A DNA stretch of 64,000 bases, taken from assembly GCF_004342625.1 (NCBI RefSeq), contig NZ_SMAH01000013.1, positions 33,024 through 97,023 of the forward strand, written 5' to 3'. Positions 57,020 to 64,000 of this stretch are shown here, piece after piece. The DNA is from Tepidimonas ignava. GTDB lineage: Bacteria > Pseudomonadota > Gammaproteobacteria > Burkholderiales > Burkholderiaceae_C. The stretch's first letter is position 1. Each line of letters opens with the position of its first letter. A model generated the notes under the pieces. The model made no database searches. It saw only the letters and a program-made list of their open reading frames with translations, and was not told the origin of the DNA. Made by a program: the position numbers and the translations under genes.

Positions 57020-58165
57020 GTGATGCGCCCGCGCTCGGCGATGCCGTCGCACGGGACGGGGCCACACCTGTCGCTGGCGTGGCCGCTGTGGCTCGGCTAC
57101 GCGCTGTTGGTGGTGTACGCGAGCCTGTACCCGTTCGAAGGCTGGCGCGACCAGGGTGTTGCCCCGTGGGCTTTTCTGGCCGCGCCCTGGCCGCGGTACT
57201 GGACCGCCTTTGATGTGGTCAGCAACCTGGTCGGCTACCTGCCGCTGGGGTGGCTGACGACGGTGGCGCTGGGGCGCAGCGGCGCGGCGCGGCTGGCGTG
57301 GTGGGGCGGGGTGGTGGCGCCCACGCTGCTGGCGCTGGGGTTGGAGGCGGCGCAGACCTACTTGCCCCGGCGGGTTCCGTCGCAGGCGGACGTGGTGCTC
57401 AACGCCGCCGGGGCGCTGTTGGGGGCGACGTTGGCCGCCTGGCTGCTGCGCGAGCGCTGGCTGATGCCGTGGGTGCAGTTTCGCCGCGACTGGCAGCGCC
57501 CGGGCGCCCAGGCGGCTTGGGCGCTGTTGCTGCTGTGGCCCGCCGCCGTGCTGGCGCCGACCCCGGTGCCCTTTGGCACCGGCCATTTCGGGCCGGCGGT
57601 GCAGGCCGCCCTGGGTGACCTGCTGCAGGACACCCTGTGGCAGGGCTGGCTGCCGCCGCCGGCGGACGCCACCGCCAGCCCCTTGGGCGAGGCGGTGTTG
57701 GTGGCTCTGGCGTTGGCCGTCCCGTTGCTGCTGGGCTACGCCAGCGTGCGCCGGCGCTGGCAGCGCGCCGTGTGGGCGGCGGCGCTGGGCGTGGTGGCGC
57801 TGGCGCTGGGCACGTTGACGGCGGCCCTGGCGCTGGGGCCGGCGCACGCCAGCGCCTGGCTGACCGCCCCCGTGCGGCTCGGGCTGGCGCTGGCCGCCGC
57901 ACTGGCGGTGCTGGCGCTGCCGCTGGGTGGGCGGGTGGCGGCGTTGGGCTGTGTTCTGATGGCCACGGCGTTGCTGGTGCAGCTCAACCGGGTGGCGGAG
58001 CCCGCCTACCTGGTCGAGTGGTTGCGTCCGTGGCGTGACGCGCGCTACGTGCACCTGCACGGGTTGTTGCGGTGGTGGGGCTGGGCGTGGCCCGTGCTGG
58101 CGGCGTGGGTGGCGGCGCGGCTGGCGCTGCTGCCAGCGCCGTCCACCTACAATCGCCAGCCATGA
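57020..58165 (+). CDS. VanZ-family membrane protein
   Basis: A 381-residue protein with about nine helices; the N-terminal 140 residues form a VanZ domain (DVVSNLVGYLPLGWL, GLEAAQTYLPRRVPSQADVVLNAAGALLGA in parts). VanZ proteins are linked to teicoplanin resistance and envelope functions. GTG 57020 or ATG 57023 start. The TGA overlaps the next ATG (ATGA). Confidence 0.82.
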   Translation: MMRPRSAMPSHGTGPHLSLAWPLWLGYALLVVYASLYPFEGWRDQGVAPWAFLAAPWPRYWTAFDVVSNLVGYLPLGWLTTVALGRSGAARLAWWGGVVAPTLLALGLEAAQTYLPRRVPSQADVVLNAAGALLGATLAAWLLRERWLMPWVQFRRDWQRPGAQAAWALLLLWPAAVLAPTPVPFGTGHFGPAVQAALGDLLQDTLWQGWLPPPADATASPLGEAVLVALALAVPLLLGYASVRRRWQRAVWAAALGVVALALGTLTAALALGPAHASAWLTAPVRLGLALAAALAVLALPLGGRVAALGCVLMATALLVQLNRVAEPAYLVEWLRPWRDARYVHLHGLLRWWGWAWPVLAAWVAARLALLPAPSTYNRQP

Positions 58166-58506
58166 GCGCTGCAACCCCGCCGGGCTACTACCGGCACCAT
58201 ATCTTTTTTTGCCTCAACGAGCGCGACGGCGGGCAGGCCTGCTGCGCGCAACACGGTGCCCAGCAGGCGTTTGAGCACTGCAAGGCGCGTGTCAAGGCGC
58301 TCGGATTGGCCGGCCCCGGGCAGGTGCGGGTCAACAAGGCCGGCTGCCTGGACCGCTGCGCCGGCGGGCCGGTGGCGGTGGTCTACCCCGAAGGCGTGTG
58401 GTACACCTACGTGGACGCCAGCGATATCGACGAGATCGTCACGTCGCACCTGCGCGACGGGGTGGTGGTCGAGCGCCTGCGCTTGCCGCCCGACGTCGGG
58501 CGCTGA
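58162..58506 (+). CDS. Thioredoxin-like 2Fe-2S ferredoxin-domain protein
   Basis: A 114-residue protein with HHIFFCLNERDGGQACC and, about 40 residues later, NKAGCLDRCAGGP, the four-cysteine pattern of thioredoxin-like 2Fe-2S ferredoxins. It should hold one 2Fe-2S cluster. Coupled to the VanZ gene by ATGA overlap, and 11 bases before the hydrolase gene. Confidence 0.88.
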   Translation: MSAATPPGYYRHHIFFCLNERDGGQACCAQHGAQQAFEHCKARVKALGLAGPGQVRVNKAGCLDRCAGGPVAVVYPEGVWYTYVDASDIDEIVTSHLRDGVVVERLRLPPDVGR

Positions 58507-58517
58507 GTCAGCCGACG

Positions 58518-59147
58518 ATGAACGCCCACACCGAAGCCCGGCAGGTGGCTGGCCCGGCCGGCCCGCTGGAGCTGGCCATCGACCACCCGCTGGGCACGCC
58601 GCAGGGGGTGGCGGTGATCGCCCACCCGCACCCGCTGTTCGGCGGCACGATGCACAACAAGGTCGTGCAAACGCTGGCGCGCGCCTGCGTGGCCGAAGGC
58701 TGGCAGGCGGTGCGGTTCAACTTTCGTGGCGTGGGGGCCAGCGGCGGGCAGCACGACCACGGCGTGGGCGAGCAAGACGACCTGCGCGCGGTGGTGCAGG
58801 CCTGCGCGGCGTCGGGGCCGTTGGTGCTGGCGGGGTTTTCGTTCGGGGGGGCGATGGCGGCGCGGGTCGCGGCCGCGCTGGCGACCGAGCGGCCGCTGCA
58901 GGCGCTTGTGCTGGTGGGGCCGGCGGCCAGCCGCTACCCCATGCCCGCGCTGGGCGAGGAACTTGCCGCACGCACGCTGGTCGTGCATGGAGAGCTTGAC
59001 GACACCGTGCCGCTGGCGGCCGTGCTGGACTGGGCGCGGCCGCAGGGGTTGCCGGTGACGGTGGTCAGCGGTGGCGAGCATTTTTTCCACGGGCGCCTGC
59101 CGTTGCTGAAGCGGCTGGTCATGCAGCACCTGCGGGCGCTGGCCTGA
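58518..59147 (+). CDS. Alpha/beta hydrolase
   Basis: A 209-residue hydrolase with HPHPLFGGTMHNKVV, the nucleophile elbow GFSFGGAMA (catalytic Ser), VHGELDDTVPL for the catalytic Asp, and GEHFFHG for the His. This small family is common in betaproteobacteria beside ferredoxin-like and dacC genes. The substrate is unknown. Confidence 0.88.
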   Translation: MNAHTEARQVAGPAGPLELAIDHPLGTPQGVAVIAHPHPLFGGTMHNKVVQTLARACVAEGWQAVRFNFRGVGASGGQHDHGVGEQDDLRAVVQACAASGPLVLAGFSFGGAMAARVAAALATERPLQALVLVGPAASRYPMPALGEELAARTLVVHGELDDTVPLAAVLDWARPQGLPVTVVSGGEHFFHGRLPLLKRLVMQHLRALA

Positions 59148-59163
59148 AGAGGGTTGGATTGCC

Positions 59164-60408
59164 ATGTCGTTGTTATCGTGGTGGTTGGGGCGGCGCGCGT
59201 CGTGGCTGGCGTGCCGTGTGAGGACGCGCGTGTTGGGGGTGGGACTGTTGCTGGGGGCGGCGCTGCTGGCGGCGGGCTTGCCGCGCGCGGCGTGGGCGCA
59301 GGCGCCGCAGCCGCCCGACATCGCCGCGCGGGCGTGGCTGCTGTACGACGTCACGGCCGACCAGGTGTTGGCGGCCAAAGACCCGGACGAACCGGTGGAG
59401 CCGGCCTCGCTGACCAAGCTGATGACCGCCTACGTGGTGTTCGATGCGCTCAAGGCGGGCCGCTTGACGCTGCAGCAAACGTTGCCGGTGAGCGAGCGGG
59501 CGTGGAAGATGCCTGGCTCGCGCATGTTCATCGAGCCGCGCATGCAGGTGCCGGTGGAAGATCTGCTCAAGGGCATGATCGTGCAATCGGGCAACGACGC
59601 CACGGTGGCGCTGGCCGAGGGCGTGGCCGGCTCGGTGGAGCGTTTTGTCGAGCTGATGAACCAACAGGCGCGCCGCCTGGGCATGACGCGCACGACCTAC
59701 CACAACCCCGAGGGCCTGCCCGCCCCGGGCCACCTGACCACGGCGCGTGACCTGGCCACGCTGGCCACGCGGCTGCTGCGCGATTTTCCCGAGTACGTGG
59801 GGTACTACGCGATCCAGCGCTACCGCTACCCCGGCACCCCGGCGGCCAACGAGACCAACCGCAACCTGCTGCTGTTTCGCGACCCGACGGTCGATGGCCT
59901 CAAGACCGGCCACACCTCGACCGCCGGCTACTGCCTGGTGGCCACGGCGCGGCGAACGGTGCCGGGCTGGGGCGAGGGGCCGGCGGGCCAGCGCCGCTTG
60001 CTCAGTGTGGTGCTCGGGGCCGCCAGCGAAAACGCGCGCGCGGTGGAAAGCCAAAAGCTGCTCAACTGGGGTTACACCGCGTTCGAGGCGGTGCGCCTGA
60101 GCGCCCCGGGCCAGCCGGTGGCCACACCGCCGGTGTGGAAGGGCAAGCAAAGCAGCGTCGCGCTCGGGCGCCCCGGCGGGGTCGTGGTGGCCGTGCCGGC
60201 GGGCCAAGCCAAAGGCTTGCGCACTGAGCTGGTGCGTCCCGACCCGCTGGTGGCGCCGCTGCAGGCCGGCCAGCCGCTGGGCACGCTGCGCGTGCTGTCG
60301 GCCGCGGGCGAACCGCTGGTCGATGTGCCGCTGCAGGTGCTGACCACGGTGGACGAAGCCGGCTGGTTTGGGCGGCTGTGGGGCGCGCTGCGGCTGTGGA
60401 TTCGTTGA
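59164..60408 (+). CDS. dacC: D-alanyl-D-alanine carboxypeptidase (PBP5/6 family)
   Basis: A 414-residue protein with signal peptide (to about Ala43), active-site SxxK in PASLTKLMTAY, SGN in QSGNDATVAL, KTG in DGLKTGHTSTAGYC, and the C-terminal PBP5 beta domain ending in an amphipathic anchor (WFGRLWGALRLWI). It trims pentapeptides in the periplasm. Its 3' end is 114 bases before rpsL. Confidence 0.93.
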   Translation: MSLLSWWLGRRASWLACRVRTRVLGVGLLLGAALLAAGLPRAAWAQAPQPPDIAARAWLLYDVTADQVLAAKDPDEPVEPASLTKLMTAYVVFDALKAGRLTLQQTLPVSERAWKMPGSRMFIEPRMQVPVEDLLKGMIVQSGNDATVALAEGVAGSVERFVELMNQQARRLGMTRTTYHNPEGLPAPGHLTTARDLATLATRLLRDFPEYVGYYAIQRYRYPGTPAANETNRNLLLFRDPTVDGLKTGHTSTAGYCLVATARRTVPGWGEGPAGQRRLLSVVLGAASENARAVESQKLLNWGYTAFEAVRLSAPGQPVATPPVWKGKQSSVALGRPGGVVVAVPAGQAKGLRTELVRPDPLVAPLQAGQPLGTLRVLSAAGEPLVDVPLQVLTTVDEAGWFGRLWGALRLWIR

Positions 60409-60434
60409 AGGCTGGTGCGCTGCGCGCATCCCCC

Positions 60435-60463
60435 TTGCCTGCCGCTGCTTGCCGTGCTACCAT
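60435..60463 (+). promoter_or_regulatory. Putative promoter of the str operon (rpsL)
   Basis: A -35 TTGCCT (60435-60440), 17-base spacer and a -10 TACCAT (60458-60463). The match is modest, but the placement exactly mirrors the rplN promoter: a 22-nt hairpin starts 6 nt after the -10. Confidence 0.5.
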
Positions 60464-60469
60464 TGAGGG

Positions 60470-60491
60470 CTTTTCGGAGTTGTCCGAAAGG
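60470..60491 (+). other. 5'-terminal hairpin of the rpsL leader
   Basis: A 9-bp stem (60470-60478 with 60483-60491, one G-U pair) with tetraloop GTTG, starting 6 nt after the -10. It is followed by TTCATCTATTGCTTTC, sharing ATCTATT with the rplN leader. The ATG of rpsL is 31 nt downstream. Confidence 0.6.
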
Positions 60492-60522
60492 TTCATCTAT
60501 TGCTTTCGCGTTTAGGGACGAT

Positions 60523-60900
60523 ATGCCAACCATCAACCAACTCGTGCGCCACGGGCGGACGGCTGAGAAGGCCAAGTCCAAGAGCCCGGCGATGCAAAAC
60601 TGCCCCCAGCGCCGGGGCGTGTGCACCCGTGTCTACACCACCACGCCGAAAAAGCCCAACTCGGCGCTGCGTAAGGTGGCCAAGGTGCGCCTGACCAACG
60701 GGTTCGAGGTCATCTCGTACATCGGCGGTGAAGGCCACAACCTGCAAGAGCACAGCGTCGTGCTGGTGCGCGGCGGCCGGGTCAAGGACTTGCCCGGCGT
60801 GCGCTACCACATCGTGCGTGGCTCGCTGGACCTGCAAGGCGTCAAAGACCGCAAGCAGGGCCGCTCCAAGTACGGCGCCAAGCGGCCCAAGAAGGCCTGA
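60523..60900 (+). CDS. rpsL: 30S ribosomal protein S12
   Basis: A 125-residue S12 with [31 protein letters not shown] and the [17 protein letters not shown] loop. Lys in TTTPKKP (about 43) and the Lys in RVKDLP (about 88) are the wild-type, streptomycin-sensitive residues. Confidence 0.98.
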   Translation: MPTINQLVRHGRTAEKAKSKSPAMQNCPQRRGVCTRVYTTTPKKPNSALRKVAKVRLTNGFEVISYIGGEGHNLQEHSVVLVRGGRVKDLPGVRYHIVRGSLDLQGVKDRKQGRSKYGAKRPKKA

Positions 60901-60996
60901 CGTTGGCGCGGTGGCTGTTGCGCCCCAGCGCGCGGCGGTCCAACCTCGGTGTCGAAATGCCCGTCGTTGGCCGGCGTTTCGGCAGTGTGGCCCCGC

Positions 60997-61014
60997 AAGC
61001 TGCGTCGGCAGCTT
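60997..61014 (+). other. Stem-loop between rpsL and rpsG
   Basis: A perfect 7-bp stem AAGCTGC/GCAGCTT closed by GTCG, 97 nt after the rpsL stop and 90 nt before the rpsG start. No T-run follows, so it is more likely an mRNA structure than a terminator. Confidence 0.4.
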
Positions 61015-61103
61015 GAGGAGGTCGAGTAAGTGAGGCCCCAAGGGTGGGTTCTCGCGGCTGGCCGTACCAGGCCGCCAACTGAAGCAAGAAAGGAATCACA
61101 GTC

Positions 61104-61574
61104 ATGCCACGTCGTCGCGAAGTCCCTAAACGCGAAATCCTGCCGGATCCCAAGTACGGCAACGTCGAGCTCTCCAAGTTCATGAACGTCATCATGGAGA
61201 GCGGCAAAAAGGCGGTGGCCGAGCGCATCGTGTACGGTGCGCTGGAGCACATCGAGAAGAAGACCGGCAAAGACCCGCTGGAAATCTTCGCCACCGCCAT
61301 CAACAACGTCAAGCCCATCGTCGAAGTTAAAAGCCGCCGCGTCGGTGGCGCCAACTACCAGGTGCCGGTGGAAGTGCGCCCGGTGCGTCGGCAGGCCTTG
61401 GCGATGCGCTGGATCAAGCAAGCCGCGCGCAAGCGCAGCGAAAAATCGATGGCGCTGCGCCTGGCCAACGAGCTGATCGAGGCCACCGAAGGCCGTGGCG
61501 GTGCGATGAAGAAGCGCGACGAAGTGCACCGCATGGCCGAGGCCAACAAGGCCTTCAGCCACTTCCGCTTCTGA
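61104..61574 (+). CDS. rpsG: 30S ribosomal protein S7
   Basis: A 156-residue S7 with [20 protein letters not shown] and [14 protein letters not shown], ending FSHFRF. S7 is the str-operon autoregulator in E. coli, binding the rpsL-rpsG region. AAAGGA precedes the ATG. Confidence 0.98.
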   Translation: MPRRREVPKREILPDPKYGNVELSKFMNVIMESGKKAVAERIVYGALEHIEKKTGKDPLEIFATAINNVKPIVEVKSRRVGGANYQVPVEVRPVRRQALAMRWIKQAARKRSEKSMALRLANELIEATEGRGGAMKKRDEVHRMAEANKAFSHFRF

Positions 61575-61613
61575 CGCGCGCCGCGCCCGCACCGCGCAGC
61601 CGCAGCCCCAGCG

Positions 61614-61652
61614 AAGCCCGCCGCCACCCCTGTCATCCCGGTCGGCGGGCTT
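61614..61652 (+). terminator. Hairpin in the rpsG-fusA spacer
   Basis: A 10-bp stem (61614-61623 with 61643-61652) with a 19-base loop, followed by TTTG. It resembles a weak intrinsic terminator and may attenuate transcription into fusA. Confidence 0.4.
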
Positions 61653-61678
61653 TGCCCATCCGAATTTGGAGCATTCTC

Positions 61679-63781
<2,103 letters not shown>

Positions 63782-63795
63782 GCGTGTTGTACCCC

Positions 63796-63857
63796 CGTCT
63801 GCCGCACCGCACGGGTGCGGTGGGCCGGCTGCCCGTGGCCGGTCCGTGCGGCAGACG
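63796..63857 (+). other. Branched stem structure between fusA and tuf
   Basis: A 12-bp perfect outer stem (63796-63807 with 63846-63857) encloses two further stems (GCAC-type around 63805-63820 and GGCCGG/CCGGCC 63823-63842). A multi-branched fold of this strength in the fusA-tuf spacer could stabilise or process the mRNA. No T-run follows. Confidence 0.45.
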
Positions 63858-63861
63858 TTAA

Positions 63862-64000
<139 letters not shown>

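Overview
This is GC-rich chromosomal DNA of a betaproteobacterium. The gene content (minDE, spc/alpha ribosomal operons ending in an initiator tRNA, a three-gene pnt transhydrogenase, a VC_2705-type symporter with its DUF4212 partner, glcE/glcF) and the strong G/C at third codon positions fit Burkholderiales, most like the Comamonadaceae and perhaps a Tepidimonas-like thermophile. The genus is an inference from gene style only. No phage, plasmid or CRISPR array is visible, and the only mobile DNA is one decayed IS3-family fragment.

Layout: 1-733 end of the min operon plus a SemiSWEET gene; 785-3557 purE-purK-sua5 on the minus strand; 3609-4916 CnoX-like thioredoxin and a 2Fe-2S ferredoxin; 5072-7405 Spy-like periplasmic protein with its two-component system; 7372-9719 purC, a degraded patch and fba; 9893-14952 acetate/organic-acid type symporter module with a TPR protein, a membrane protein and a CBS/DUF294 protein; 14976-17806 pyk, a CoA transferase and a DUF2061 protein; 17901-20028 LemA and two TPM-domain proteins; 20198-23077 a nitric-oxide stress island (nnrS remnant, hemerythrin, RIC/YtfE, NsrR, SirB2-like, FdxA) with two NsrR-type operators; 23370-25074 a zone of decay (IS3 fragment, signal-less solute-binding protein, gutted hemerythrin-GGDEF gene); 25191-28622 malic enzyme and a secreted RNase with a barstar-type inhibitor; 28601-33190 lptD-surA-rsmA; 33238-35618 amgK, rsmE, nudJ; 35830-39226 pntAa-pntAb-pntB and a small conserved protein; 39429-48452 spc and alpha ribosomal operons, then tRNA-fMet; 48615-53033 mmsA, a divergent LysR regulator and a membrane diguanylate cyclase; 53073-56507 glcF, glcE and an SMP-30 protein; 56567-60408 HemJ-like, VanZ-like, ferredoxin-like, alpha/beta hydrolase and D,D-carboxypeptidase genes; 60523-64000 the str operon (rpsL, rpsG, fusA, start of tuf).

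Most of the window is housekeeping DNA with tight packing: many start/stop overlaps of the ATGA or GTGA type and several convergent genes that overlap at their 3' ends. The most informative parts are (i) the NsrR island, where two near-identical dyads (10+7+10 and 9+7+9) sit in front of ytfE/nsrR and of fdxA-sirB2; (ii) the leaders of rplN and rpsL, which both start with a 22-nt hairpin of identical geometry 6 nt after a putative -10 box; (iii) the remains of two diguanylate-cyclase genes beside one intact gene; and (iv) the spc-alpha operons being separated from the str operon and not preceded by the S10 genes.
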